From Corythucha ciliata (lineage: Eukaryota > Arthropoda > Insecta > Hemiptera > Tingidae): a stretch of 64,000 nucleotides of DNA. Below the pieces are notes generated by a model. That model ran no database searches and was not told the DNA's origin. It saw only the letters and a program-made list of their open reading frames with translations. The translations under genes were made by a program, and so were the position numbers. Shown piece after piece: positions 20,176 to 31,423 of the stretch (positions within the stretch are counted from its first letter, which is position 1; every line of letters begins with the position of its first letter). The DNA lies in the NCBI GenBank assembly GCA_038030265.1, contig CM075939.1:11265253-11329252 (forward strand), written 5' to 3'.

Positions 20176-22602
20176 TTAATTCACTGATCGGTCTTGTGCT
20201 TTTCTTTTCGGTGGACGCTTTCTAGTGGAATCCAAGGCAGTTCTCTTGAAAAGGCAAAGCTGTTTTTGAACCTTTGGTCGACCTCGAGCTTTCAGTTTTT
20301 TCTTGAACTTGAGCTGATCAACGCGTTGATTTCCTGAAGAAGCAGACTCATTATTTCCCATGAGATGGCGATCTCCGGATAATTGGCACTGAGTACCGGA
20401 TGGTTGGTCTTGAGGTTCGTCGACTTGAGTTTCCTTTTCGGCAGATTTTCCGAAGCTAGGCGGAAACAAAGTGTGGCACCGAATTTCTGAACCATCTCGT
20501 ATTTTTGCTTCAACTCCTTTCATGGCCTCTAAGCACGTTTTGAATTGTTGGGTTCCATAGTACGACGTCAAACTGGCGATGTTTAACACGACTGGTAGCA
20601 TCAAGTTGTATTTTTGACGTTGACTTAAAGTCGAGGTGCTTAGTGGAGTCGCATCTTGTGTAGCTAAGTCGTCTTCTGATTCAAATTCATGAACAGAGCA
20701 ATCTTCGAAAATGTCGTCGTCGACAGACCTGTCCACCACTTCCAAATCACGCTCTTCATGACGCCCTCGTAAGTTGTGGTATCGATTGTGAAAGAGTGTC
20801 AAATCGAACACTGATGGCAATGATTCACGTTCTCTTTTAAACAAAATGTGCCGGCAAGGGGCTTGGTTATTGCAATAAAACGTGCAAGTGCATGTCGTCA
20901 GTGAAGATTTATACAAAAATGTTTCCTCCTCGTACTTTTCTTGCACTCCTTCCTCCTCAATCGACAGGTAATTTCTTCTCGCTTGAAGGGCCTTCAAACT
21001 CCGATGAAAGAGGATACAGCCTCGATCATTTAACCATCGGGAAGCTTGATCGTTAAGTCCCTTGATAACGTCGTCTGCGTCGAAAATGTTGAGAGATTTG
21101 AGATGAGCGTCGGACGTAGACTCTATGATTCTTTGATCACAGAAAGAAATGAGGTGCATGATGCTTTCTTCAATATTTGGTAGAGAATGGAATCGTGCTT
21201 TCAAACTGGCCTTCAATGTCCAGAAAGACCTTTCAATTCTGTTGTTCGTGTTGTCCCCCAAAGTTGGAAGATTCTTCCTGAAGCATGTGACCCACATATC
21301 TTGACAGCTGTCCCAGTTGTCCAGGTATTGTTTCTTGAGGGATACGTATTGTTTGTTTACTCTCACTTGAACGTTGTCTACCATGGGAAGAAAATTTGTT
21401 TTATTTTCTTCATAACTTTCTGGTGAACGCGAATACACAATTTTCTTGAACTGTGACATAATGTCATTTTTTTTTTCAACCAAAACTGGCGCCGAAGCCA
21501 CGAGGTTCTTCACGTATTTTATCACGTGAAATCTACAAAGGAGAATTCTAGCGTCCTTGAAGATTTCTTTCAACACAGAAATTTCGTTAAAATCTTTATC
21601 GACGATAAAAATTGAAGGGGAAACCTTGCATAACGACTTGAAAAACCGGAAAACTGCACGTAGATTTCGACTTGTTTCTACAGAAATGAAACCAAGCATG
21701 CAAAACTCGCTTCGATTTGTGGTAGGATTTAGGTAACAAACCCCGCATACCTTGTATTTCGACGAGTCGAAATTGAAGGACGTGTCAATCTGAATTACTG
21801 GTGAGGAAGACAAGAGAAATTCTTTTTTCATGTCGTTGGTAGATATGCATAGAACCGAGACGTCTCCTTCTTCATCCAGCTCATGAAAAACGGTTCCTCC
21901 ATTCTCCTCAATTGTCTCGAGAAAACTTGCGAACTGCGAGTCGTTGGCTGAGTCAGGGCATAACTTTTGCAGTAAATTACGAATTTTCCGAGCTGAGAGA
22001 GTCTTGTCGAATTTGTCCTTCATGACTCTTTTAATTTGACTGACTTTACAGTTGGCATTGTGAAGATCGGCCAATACTTCCTTCTCTTGGTGGTTGAGAG
22101 ACACTTTAGCAGATGTGAAGGCAGCTCTATTAATTTCGTGATTGTGTTCCAAATTCATTTTCGTTATTTTTATTCGAGTTGAGTTGGCTGGTTTGTAGCA
22201 GGTTATTTTAGCTTGACATCCTATGTAATTATAATGAAGCCTCGAACGTTTACCGGTGCTGTTAGAAGGTCTTTTATATCCATGCTTGCACAAAATCGTC
22301 ACTTGCCGACTATTATTGTTTGTCACAATTAAGGGTTGATAGTTAGCCTCACAAAACGAACGAAAACCCCGTAAAAAATCTTCGTAATTAGGGAAAACTT
22401 CTCCCAACGCAATTCTCTTAACTTCTTCCATGTCCACAACGCAACTGGAAGAGCAACTGGGACTGGTAGAGTGCATGGGTCGAGCTTCTCTTTCATTCAG
22501 CTTCAGATAAGTTTCGGAGGGTTGTTTGGGATTTTTTTCGCTGCTTCTGCAGAAAATAAGAAGAAGAAGAAACGAAGAGAGTGCTACCCCTCCTTGGTTC
22601 AC
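20176..22602 (-). CDS. MULE transposase, zinc-finger + DDE + SWIM (808 aa)
   Basis: Predicted DNA transposase that cuts and reinserts the surrounding element. Order of parts: N-terminal WRKY/GCM1- or FLYWCH-like zinc finger (C105, C129, C135, H153/H155; ends LEHNHE); MULE catalytic core with acidic D273 (VIQIDTSF), D335/D337 (FIVDKDF), the C356-x2-H359 motif (LLCRFHV) and E457 (NNRIERSFW); SWIM zinc finger C571-x-C573 .. C583-x-H585; acidic linker near 620-650; basic, probably nuclear-targeting C-terminus (KKLKARGRPK, RKRPPKRK). The first 57 residues are unlike the family and M58 (codon ending upstream at 22431) is the likelier start. No stop or frameshift is seen, so the enzyme may be functional. 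Confidence 0.9.
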   Translation of the reverse strand: MNQGGVALSSFLLLLIFCRSSEKNPKQPSETYLKLNEREARPMHSTSPSCSSSCVVDMEEVKRIALGEVFPNYEDFLRGFRSFCEANYQPLIVTNNNSRQVTILCKHGYKRPSNSTGKRSRLHYNYIGCQAKITCYKPANSTRIKITKMNLEHNHEINRAAFTSAKVSLNHQEKEVLADLHNANCKVSQIKRVMKDKFDKTLSARKIRNLLQKLCPDSANDSQFASFLETIEENGGTVFHELDEEGDVSVLCISTNDMKKEFLLSSSPVIQIDTSFNFDSSKYKVCGVCYLNPTTNRSEFCMLGFISVETSRNLRAVFRFFKSLCKVSPSIFIVDKDFNEISVLKEIFKDARILLCRFHVIKYVKNLVASAPVLVEKKNDIMSQFKKIVYSRSPESYEENKTNFLPMVDNVQVRVNKQYVSLKKQYLDNWDSCQDMWVTCFRKNLPTLGDNTNNRIERSFWTLKASLKARFHSLPNIEESIMHLISFCDQRIIESTSDAHLKSLNIFDADDVIKGLNDQASRWLNDRGCILFHRSLKALQARRNYLSIEEEGVQEKYEEETFLYKSSLTTCTCTFYCNNQAPCRHILFKRERESLPSVFDLTLFHNRYHNLRGRHEERDLEVVDRSVDDDIFEDCSVHEFESEDDLATQDATPLSTSTLSQRQKYNLMLPVVLNIASLTSYYGTQQFKTCLEAMKGVEAKIRDGSEIRCHTLFPPSFGKSAEKETQVDEPQDQPSGTQCQLSGDRHLMGNNESASSGNQRVDQLKFKKKLKARGRPKVQKQLCLFKRTALDSTRKRPPKRKAQDRSVN

Positions 22603-23206
22603 GTGGTGCGCCGAAGGGTAACTCCGTAACTCACTTCACATCACTCTTTCCACTACCGAATATCTGAGTAAGGGCGGTGGGAGGGACGTTTAACACGGAA
22701 TGGAAAGAACGCAAAGAGTTTTGAGTCCTGCTTCTACTGCTGGTGTAACAAAATCTCATGCTGTGCATTTATATTTTTCATAATTACGACTGCCTCCCCA
22801 CTCCATCACTCACACAAAAACCGCTCCCAACCAACCCGCAGCATTATGACCAAATACATATTATCTTTCTGACTAAAAAAAAACCCCTAGTAAGGTCACA
22901 ATTAACAGGTTTCCCGATAGACACCACGCACATAACTATTTTCCACTCCCCTCTCCACCATAACTCCTCTCCAGACTGTCGATAACGACTCAAATTAAAT
23001 GTAATTTGTAGTAGGTATACACTAAACGTTCCTTCCAAGTTTGGAGACAATCCCAGCAATCTGTCCATTGTTGTGAATTATTGAAAAATGCAACCCCCAC
23101 TTTCACCCTATATTATGTATATACACATTACATACATATATAGGGGAGGAGAAAATATAATTATATGAATTCGAACGTACACGTCTATAAATATCGTTTT
23201 AAGTGG

Positions 23207-23358
23207 AGGTACCATACCTGCAAATAGCGTTTTACGCGCAGGTACTGTACCTGCATATAGCGTTTTACGCGCAGGTACTGTACCTGCAAATAGCGTTTTA
23301 CGCGCAGGTACCGTACCTGCAAATAGCGTATTACGCGCAGGTACCGTACCTGCATATA
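23207..23358 (-). repeat. Right terminal array of the Mutator/foldback element
   Basis: Four to five near-identical 33-base units, inverted relative to the left end, each with GCAGGTAC(T/C)GTACCTGC. Units here are better conserved than in the left array, which suggests recent unit amplification or conversion at this end. The palindromes are plausible transposase-binding sites. Confidence 0.85.
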
Positions 23359-23844
23359 GTCACTTCGATATAATTAATTGCTAGCGGAATTAATTACCCG
23401 ACGTCAAAAACTAATCGATCAAAACAGATCTCTGCCCGATTAGAAAAGGTAAATTACTCGGTAACTCGCACTTAATTGTACGGAAGTGCAAGAAGCATCA
23501 TTACAGGGATTCCTCCTTCCGAGGCATACTACAAAACTGCTGTTAGATACGCTGGTCAATAATTCAAGGACAAGAGGACGCTAGGTAATTATTATTTAGA
23601 CAAAATTGTTAATTTCAAACCGATCACACAGGAGTCGGAGAAAGGATTGAACTCGTTTCTCGAGGGGTTTGTCGAGTCGGCTCTCGCAATGAGGAACTTG
23701 CACATTTTTCAAAGTTGGTGTTGCTTAAAGAGGGCTCTTCCACAAGTCTATTGCTCACATTAAACTTTGAAATAAGTCAAGGATGTTTTTTAAGGGAATT
23801 TTTAAAAATTTTGAGTGGGGGTTCGATTTCGTAAAAACTTACTT

Positions 23845-24344
23845 NNNNNNNNNNNNNNNNNNNNNNNNNNNNNNNNNNNNNNNNNNNNNNNNNNNNNNNN
23901 NNNNNNNNNNNNNNNNNNNNNNNNNNNNNNNNNNNNNNNNNNNNNNNNNNNNNNNNNNNNNNNNNNNNNNNNNNNNNNNNNNNNNNNNNNNNNNNNNNNN
24001 NNNNNNNNNNNNNNNNNNNNNNNNNNNNNNNNNNNNNNNNNNNNNNNNNNNNNNNNNNNNNNNNNNNNNNNNNNNNNNNNNNNNNNNNNNNNNNNNNNNN
24101 NNNNNNNNNNNNNNNNNNNNNNNNNNNNNNNNNNNNNNNNNNNNNNNNNNNNNNNNNNNNNNNNNNNNNNNNNNNNNNNNNNNNNNNNNNNNNNNNNNNN
24201 NNNNNNNNNNNNNNNNNNNNNNNNNNNNNNNNNNNNNNNNNNNNNNNNNNNNNNNNNNNNNNNNNNNNNNNNNNNNNNNNNNNNNNNNNNNNNNNNNNNN
24301 NNNNNNNNNNNNNNNNNNNNNNNNNNNNNNNNNNNNNNNNNNNN
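23845..24344. other. Assembly gap (500 N)
   Basis: Exactly 500 N, so an arbitrary gap size. ORFs spanning it are artefacts. Confidence 1.
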
Positions 24345-24907
24345 TTAAGGCAACTCCCTAAATTGAAAGATCTCATTTTCACGCCAGCTCCGCTAAATTT
24401 AATCATTTTGACTAGGTTACAATTATTAAATAACAGAGAGATCGCATGTACGCCGGCAAGAAAAGGCAGAAACCATAAAAAGGTGTACACCATTCGAAAG
24501 CTTACAAGATGGAGCAGTTTTCCCTGTAATTACAAAAATACTTTTCCATTTAAGAAAATTGGGGAAATCGCGTTGGAAAATGTAGCGAAAACAATAAAAA
24601 CTGGATTCACTTCGAAATCTACAGCTCCTACTCCTGTCATGGGCTATTGTTTGAAACGAATATTACGTCATTTTGAAGGAAATTTTGTGCTCTTTCAGAA
24701 GAGCTAGTTACTTTCAGTATTCGATTAATCCACTGGCGAGCAGCTGGCATTTCATGACAAAAAATCGGAGGCCGCAAAAAAATCACAAAATGTCAAATAT
24801 TTCGGAAACCATGCGGAATTTTGGAAAAGTGCAAATAGTAATTTTGATCACAAATCAGGTGCCCTATCACTGGTTTTCGGCTGTACAGTGAGTTTCTGTA
24901 CACCCTG
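24345..24907. mobile_element. Right part of a mariner-like CAGGGTG element
   Basis: Ends GTTTCTGTACACCCTG followed by TATATA, the same kind of terminus as the long-TIR mariners at 14259 and 28548. 24536-24907 matches 54943-55173, which has an internal deletion. The left part is lost in the gap. No transposase is visible. Confidence 0.65.
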
Positions 24908-24909
24908 TA

Positions 24910-26220
24910 TATATCACTCCATCTATATGAGCAAAATACGAGATGAAACGAAAAATAAAACATGTATTTTGAGCTAATAATCGATTAATGGCATTGGTAT
25001 GAAAAAACATAAAATTCAGGTGTAATCTAGTCTAAGGATGAAAGGCTGTGCTACATAGCCAGGCAGACCGTCGGTAGACTATAGATTAAATGTTAATGTT
25101 TGATTTTTTTTTAAATGTTTTTTTACGCAAATTTGATGTTTTTACATACCCGTCATACCTGATCAAATCAACTATTTGCCAATTATTTGACAATTATCAA
25201 ATCGATTATTTGCTCAAAACACATCATGTTGTTGTTTTTTCGAACGTTTCATTTCACATTTGCTCATGGAATGAGTGAGATATTTGAATTGTGAATGTTG
25301 CGTGTTGGAAAGTTGAGAAAAAGGAGACGTTTCTCTTGGGCTCGACGATCCACAGAGCAATAGCGACACTGTAATTATTCGAAAACAGTTTTCTCGGTCA
25401 GTATTTTCAATCACCTCGATTTCTATTAGGAATTCGAGCTGATTTTTGGAAAAGTCGGTTTCGCGGCAACGCGGCGCTTTGGTCGCGCACCGTACCGCGT
25501 AGCTTTGAATTTTAGAAAATATTGATGTTTTTTGATCTCATTCCAATGGAATGCCCTCAAGACATAACTCGACAGCAAAAAGAGATAGGCCACTACCTAA
25601 ATAATGAGAAATTCGTACTGCATTTTGTGTGTACGTCATCAATTTTTGCTCAATCTCAACTGGTTCACCCTGTACAACCTTGAAAATTCAAAATTCGCTA
25701 CCAGTCGATCTCATACAGTCACATGCTTCCCTTTTAACGTTTAAACCTAAATCCAGCCAGGACACTATTGAGCAATACTCAATATTTTCAGAGTAAGGGG
25801 TCTGAATCGTGGACTGATTCACGGCTAATCTTGAGAAAAACGCTGCAAATTTTACACATGGGTTTATTATTCATGAATAGTCAAATCCGGCTTGAAATTA
25901 CATGAAAATCGTCACCCCACACCCCTATGATCTCAAAACCTTTGAAAACCCCCATTTTGGACCCGCATTTGGCGCATAAAACGCCAGGGAGTTATTTGAT
26001 CAAACTGATCAGATGTTAGGACCAACTAGATCCCAAATGGAGTCTATGTGTGAAAGAACGAATTTTTTCGAGCAATCCTAGGGCAAGATATGGCCCGGAC
26101 GGCGTACGGGCCATTCGCAGAAATCGAATCTAGACATGTTAAAACGTACACAGAAAAAGTTTGAGGGTGGGTTGTAAAAAAAATTTCTGACCGAAAACAT
26201 AGGTGTATTATTTACAATGA
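24910..26220. other. No gene recognised; one mariner-end remnant
   Basis: Mostly non-tandem AT-rich sequence. A CACCCTGTAC terminus at about 25667-25677, with upstream 25440-25660, may be another decayed mariner right end. No coding exon is supported. Confidence 0.4.
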
Positions 26221-26224
26221 ATAT

Positions 26225-26710
26225 TAAACCAAAAGCACTCATTTAAAGCTAGAATTGAGAAAACACAATCAACGATTTCTGGAGGCAACGCCATGTGGCG
26301 GGAAATTGAGTGGCGCTCATTCGGGGCTAAAATTGAGGCTAAGCGCTAATTCATTGCTATTATGTGAATACATAGCCCATTCGCTGCTAATGTGGAGAAA
26401 TAGCGCTAATTTACTGCTAAAATTGAGGGAAAGTGCAAATTCGAGGCTCAATGCGAATAAATCCATTAATACACTGCTCAAAAAGAAAGAACAGCGCTAA
26501 TTCGTTGCCCAAATGGATAAAAACAGTAATTCACTGCTAAAATGGAGAAAAAGCGCTAACTCATGGCTAAATGTGTACAAAGTGCTAATTTTTGCCCAAT
26601 TGTGACGACATCGATAATTACTGCAAAATTTAGGAAAAGCGCTGAATCGTTACCAAAATTGAGAAAAAATGCTTATCGCTTAAATTGAGAAAACCCCATA
26701 ATTTAACGAT
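26225..26710 (-). repeat. ~30-bp AT-rich array, reverse orientation
   Basis: About fifteen diverged units of GCTAATTCGCTGCTAAAATTGAGAAA type. The ORF at 26255-26500 is translation of this array, not a gene. Confidence 0.7.
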
Positions 26711-26755
26711 ACATGAAAATTAATTATATTTCTTGTTAATTTAGAGACTGCGATA

Positions 26756-26887
26756 GCGTTTTCCATTTCCATAAAATTCTGTTCTGTAGGCGAGCACTTC
26801 CACCCGTCTTCTCCGTTACCAAATGATGTAATTCAGAGAAGAAATGTTCAGCTCCAGAGCGGAATTTTATGTAAATAGAAAACGCCA
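26756..26887. mobile_element. Hairpin MITE (GCGTTTTCCATTT ends)
   Basis: Left GCGTTTTCCATTTCCATAAA and right end its near reverse complement (TTTTATGTAAATAGAAAACGC). Interior GAGCACTTCCACCCGTC resembles 56700 and 2200. Same family as 56650-56798. Confidence 0.65.
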
Positions 26888-26953
26888 TAAGAGGCCTCAT
26901 TGAGTTTTCCAACACAGGCCCTGATAAATGTAGTTTCTCCAGTGATTACACTT

Positions 26954-27095
26954 AAGCCGGCATCGGACATGCGGTGTTTGCCAAATAACGAGCAAAGTAC
27001 TAATCAATTTCTAGCATTGCCAAGAAACCGACCAACCGAAAATTGAAAAATATTTTGTTCGTTATTCGCCGAGAGCCACATGTGTGGAGACGGCT
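26954..27095. mobile_element. Hairpin MITE (AGCCGG..ACATG ends)
   Basis: AGCCGGCATCGGACATGCGG and CCACATGTGTGGAGACGGCT form inverted ends; internal TTTGCCAAATAACGAGCAAA pairs with TTTTGTTCGTTATTCGCCG. It matches 60590-60732 over most of its length. Confidence 0.7.
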
Positions 27096-27718
27096 CAACT
27101 TCCTTGGGAATATCCCATGAGGGCAATCTGAGAATATTCCCAGAGGGCAGTCAAGGAATATGCACAGGGTCACCCTGTGCGGGGGGGGGGGGGTGTCAAC
27201 GTTTTGAATGGAAAACCAGACGTTTTGATTACAGAATGTAAATTTTATTTTGCTGGATCAAGTGAGTCTGAGGGAAAATTTTATTTTCTTGGCAAGCGGA
27301 AGGGCCGAGGAGGGGCAGTTATTTGGTCGGAACTTTCTCATGGTCGGAACATTATTATGGTCGGGACTTTATTGTAGTTTGAATCTTTTCCGGTTAATGC
27401 TGGTCCTTGCCCTTGCAATAGCAGCATCTGTCTACGAACAGATAGAAAAAATGAAAATAATAGGTAGAGATTTGTTGTTACTTTCCCAATAAATGCGACA
27501 GATTTTTTGGCCCGGAAATATTTTCGGCCAGATCGGAGAACGGGTCACAGGTCCCGGAGACTACTGGCAAAAACCGGTGATCTGGCAACCTCATGTCAAC
27601 ATTGCATAACATGTCTTGGATTTTTAAAATGTTCATGGAGTACCTATAAATTAATATTGTGTTTACCAGGACGCTTATATTTTGTGTTTGAAAAAGTGCA
27701 CTCCTTTTTCCGAGTCTC

Positions 27719-28119
27719 TAGTGGCGGATCCAGCATTTTATCAAAGAGGAGGGGGGGTCGAAGCAAAAATTATCAACTCCCTGGAAAGAGAGGGGGGGGG
27801 GAGATTTTACACCTCCAGTGTAAAAGAAAGATATATAGGAGCCACTTTTCCTGATTTTTCGTGTTTCTTTTCCCGGCAGAATGAAATCAAAATCTTCGGT
27901 GGGAGAGGGAGGTCCTTTACCCACCCTTAGTTTCTTATGAATTTTCCCGCTGCTTTTTTAGTTTTTGTAGTGATGTGATAACTGTCGATTCGCTCTTTCA
28001 CACTTAATTTACTAATTTTGTTCATTTTCTTACCTCTATTTTTCATTTTTTGTATTTATTTATTTATTATTAATATTATTATTATTATGACCTTATTATG
28101 ACACGTGGATCCGCCACTG
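27719..28119. mobile_element. 401-bp hAT-like MITE with CAGTGGCGGATCC ends
   Basis: Left TAGTGGCGGATCC and right GGATCCGCCACTG are inverted ends, flanked by a perfect 8-base TSD CGAGTCTC (27711-27718, 28120-28127). The interior has G-runs at the left and an ATT microsatellite (28055-28090) at the right. No ORF belongs to it. The TSD length anchors the CAGTGGCGG ends in this window to a hAT-like mechanism. Confidence 0.85.
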
Positions 28120-29149
28120 CGAGTCTCACTGTAAGCGAAGTGAAATGAAGAATGGTGGCCTTCAGAATTGAGCGTTGCCGGATTTTTACTCGATTCCTAG
28201 CGTGTGGAACTTTTCGCGTCTCCTTCTTGGTTCTTGACAAAAAAAAAAAAGAAGACGGAGAGAAGAGAGACCCCTTCGACCCCTTTCCATAAGTCACCGT
28301 TTCACAACATTACCCTCTTACTTCAAGGGAATCCCGCAGTGCGCCACCGTCAACTACGGCCTCTCGATTTTCTGAAACCCCCCCTTAAGGCTCTACTTTC
28401 CAAAACCTATCAAAACACCTTGACCCAAGAGAGAGCGCTGAAAATCACCGGTCTGTAAGGCTCCTTCAATTGTAATTCCCAAATCGCCCAGAAGATAGCA
28501 CCGCCGTAGGAGTGTTAGGGGTGAAGGGTGAAACCTTAGAGTATATACAGGGTGTTCGGAAATTAGATGCTCAGAGAAAATATGGTGATAGTACACGTCA
28601 TTTGCGATCAAGTTCACTATTTGACGTTTTTCGAAATTCGGCTTAGCTTCCGAGGTATAACTCATTTTGCGTATTTTCTACTAACCCCTATGTTTTTTCG
28701 ATAAATGCTCTCCTCGCGCTCATCAACAGGTGCTAGACTAAAAGTAAATAGCTCATTGGAAAGAACACAAAATTTGCTTTGAAATGAGCTATAAAATGAA
28801 TAAAATGATCCTAGATCGACAGTGGTAGGGCAGCCGATTTCCGAAGGAAACTTGTTATTCGTATTTTCACACATTTTCCCTAGGCGATTTTCACCTTTCC
28901 GTCAAATAAAATTATGTTTTTCCATTCATGGGAAAAACTTCCTCATTTGGTGAGCTTTCAAATGACGTGCAATAGTTGCTTATTTCTTGGATTTCCCTTG
29001 GAGAAATGACCAATAAACTAAAAAAACACAGACACGGAATTCAAATTCAGCGTCGTTTTCCACTACGTTTTTTCTCAGAAACTGCTCGCAGCCTGCCGAT
29101 TTTCTACTTATGAAGGTGGGTTAACTGAAACTAGAATCTTGATTATCTT

Positions 29150-29570
29150 AAACAGGAACGGCTGGTTTACACGATGCCAGTAAGCGAGCCAGTCGACTGG
29201 CACTTGTTATTGGAGCCTAAAAGCTTCTAAAGGCACCAGTTATTGGAGCCTGTCGATTTGCGCCAGTCCGTTTAGACGATTCAAGTTCCCGGTGCCAGTC
29301 AGCAGAGTTCAAAACGATGGATATCAGATAACAAGCGTAAAAATGACTGATATGATAAGTGAATGCTGGACTGGAGGATGAAAATTTCGTTCACACGGTA
29401 CCAGCAGATGGCACCAGTTCATTTTTTGGGGTGGGGACCCTAGAATGCTCACTGGCTACATCCAGTGTAAGTCGAATGGTGGGAATTTTTTTTACTGGAC
29501 TGGCACGGGACTGGCGCCAGCAGATGTTTACATGGGGCCAGTCAACTGACACCAGCTACTAGATCAAGGT
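29150..29570. repeat. ACTGG/CCAGT-rich insert in mariner 2
   Basis: Over a dozen ACTGG or CCAGT words, several as palindromes (CCAGTCGACTGG, ACTGGCGCCAG). CTGGTTTACACGATGCCAGT at the left and GATGTTTACATGGGGCCAGT near the right suggest an inserted MITE with related ends. It has no counterpart in mariners 1 and 3. Confidence 0.5.
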
Positions 29571-29672
29571 CACTGGCGCGCCATGAAGAAACCAGCCTTA
29601 AATGAAGGACAACAATTGAAATTAGATGGATTTTGGAAGACAAATACTTGAAAAAAAAGAAGGAATAACATT

Positions 29673-29860
29673 TTATAATAATTGCTCAAAGTGGCCACCG
29701 TCTTCCCTTTTGCACAATAGGCATTAGGGACCCACCGCCTGACTCCGCTCGTGGCACGTAAACCTTCGATTACGAGGGCGATTTCTGAGCTCTTCGCACA
29801 ACGTTCGAATTCTCTCTGACTCGAAGGTATTCCAGTGTCGCTACTGGGCGCTATTAGATC
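29673..29860 (-). pseudogene. Mariner transposase C-terminal relic
   Basis: The reverse strand ends CLLCKREDGGHFEQLL then stop at 29673-29675, matching the typical G-x-HFE-x-LL terminus also seen in the 14907-15738 copy (GRHFEHLLP). Upstream about 45 codons are in mixed frames. The catalytic core is gone. Confidence 0.6.
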
Positions 29861-30764
29861 CATCTAATTCCAATTTTATTGTCTTTCATTAACTGCTGGA
29901 AAATGAAAGGATCTGGTTTCAGTTAACCCGCCTCCATGAAGCAGAAAATCAGCAGGCAGCGAGCAGTTTCTGAGAAAAAGAAGTAGTGAAAACAGTCGAT
30001 GAATTTGACTTCCGTGTCTGTGTTTTTTTAGTTTATTCGTCATTTCTCCTCGGGAAATCCAAGAAACAAGCAATTGTTGCACGTCATTTGAAAGCTCACC
30101 AAATGAGGAAGTTTTTCCCATGAATGGAAAAAAATAATTTTATTTGACGGAAAGGTGAAAATCGCCTAGGAAAAATGTGTGAAAATACGAATAACAAGTT
30201 TCCTTCGGAAATCGCCTGCCCTACCACTGTCGATCTCGGATCATTTTATCCATTTTATAGCTCATTTCAAAGGAAATTTTGTGCTCTTTGCAACGAGCTA
30301 TTTACTTTTAGTCTAGCACCTGTTGATGAGCGTGAGGAGGGCATTTATCGGAAAAACATAGGGGTTAGTAGAAAATACACAAAATGTGTTATATCTCGGA
30401 AGCAAAGCTGAATTTCGAAAAACGTCAAATAGTGAACTTGATCGCAAATGACGTGTACTATCACCATATTTTCTCTGAGCATCCAATTACCGAACACCCT
30501 GTATATAAGGGTGAACCCAAAGATAGATAACCAAGATAAATCTCTTGACTACTTCGCTTCAGAAAACGGCGGTCACTGAACGAGTTGGGACTTTTGCTCC
30601 CGCCAGAGCGCTCACCTAACAGTTCGGCCTACATTCAAATCGAAGGTCCTATCCGAATACACAGGAATATCATCAGAGTACATGTGTTATTTCGGTAATT
30701 CGGTTTCCACGCGTTTAAGTAGAAGTAGTAATATAACGACTTGAGTTTCATCACATATGCCTAA

Positions 30765-31013
30765 AGCGTCCCATACACTGTCAGTTTAACTGAAGGCAAT
30801 CGTGAGGCCGTCGATCGGGGTTACCCACACACTTTCAGTTAATCTGAAGGCCATGGACTGCAGTCCGTGCAAACTGAAGGTGTGTGGCCGTAGGACCGGC
30901 TAGGATCGAACGTGAGATCGTTGACTGACAGTGTATAATACCCGTCGATTTTGGCCGGACGGTCGCCTCTTGAGGCGACGGCCTGCCGGCAATCGCATAG
31001 TGTATGAGGCGCT
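30765..31013. mobile_element. 249-bp TIR element with TAA duplication
   Basis: Ends AGCGTCCCATACACTGTCAG and, inverted, AGCGCCTCATACACTATGCG. Flanked by TAA on both sides (30762-30764, 31014-31016), as in PIF/Harbinger-type MITEs. Contains further internal inverted words (CAGTTTAACTG, GACTGACAGTG). Confidence 0.6.
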
Positions 31014-31423
31014 TAACAATTTTATTCTTTGTAGGCCAGTCAATATAAACATCAAACATCGCAAATATGCATGTAATTGTTTTTTCTTTTGCACATTGTT
31101 AGGGCCAATGAGAGTAGTTTATACTCAAGTTTGCAACCTTCAAAACCTTGTGCTCAACTCGTGGCACTCGAAAAACCACGAAATTCCATCAATTTTTTTA
31201 GGTTGTTAAACAAAAATACCAGAAGAAAGCGTTTTTCGGGTATGACCACAATATACATTGTTGAAGCCAACTAAATTTGCTACAATTTAAGCCCAGTCCG
31301 AGCGTCCGTTTGTTATTTTCGGAGATACATCCAATCAAGAAATATGTAATATCGCCAAAAAGCGAGATTTTATTGATAGGGTTATTTTTCAAGACCCGTA
31401 GCACTCAAACATAATGGTTCTTC

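Larger units (their letters stand above)
19595..23367 (-). mobile_element. Complete Mutator/foldback-type transposon (3,773 bp)
   Basis: Flanked by a perfect 9-base TSD ATATAATTA (19586-19594 and 23368-23376), the length typical of Mutator-like elements. Both ends are inverted arrays of 33-base units containing the palindrome GCAGGTACNGTACCTGC. The interior encodes one long transposase on the minus strand. MULE transposase with array-type inverted repeats recalls the FB/NOF foldback elements of Drosophila. All parts expected for an autonomous element are present. Confidence 0.9.
28548..30501 (-). mobile_element. Second long-TIR mariner-type element (~590-bp arms)
   Basis: Starts CAGGGTGTTCGGAAATTAGA and ends with the inverse, flanked by TA (28546-28547, 30502-30503). 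Arms are about 28548-29132 and 29912-30501. The centre holds a minus-strand transposase C-terminus relic and a separate stretch (29150-29570) full of CCAGT/ACTGG words. ORFs at 28662-28874 and 30175-30411 are the same arm sequence on opposite strands. Confidence 0.85.

Noticed and set aside
20176..22602. Domesticated host ZSWIM-type gene instead of a transposase
   Set aside because: It lies within inverted terminal arrays and a perfect 9-base TSD, so it is better explained as a transposon gene.
23207..23358. CRISPR-like 33-base repeats
   Set aside because: Units are contiguous without spacers and form the inverted terminal array of a transposon.
23777..24493. Long ORFs across 23777-24493 and 51040-51750
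   Set aside because: They run through N gaps; the apparent length comes from undefined codons.
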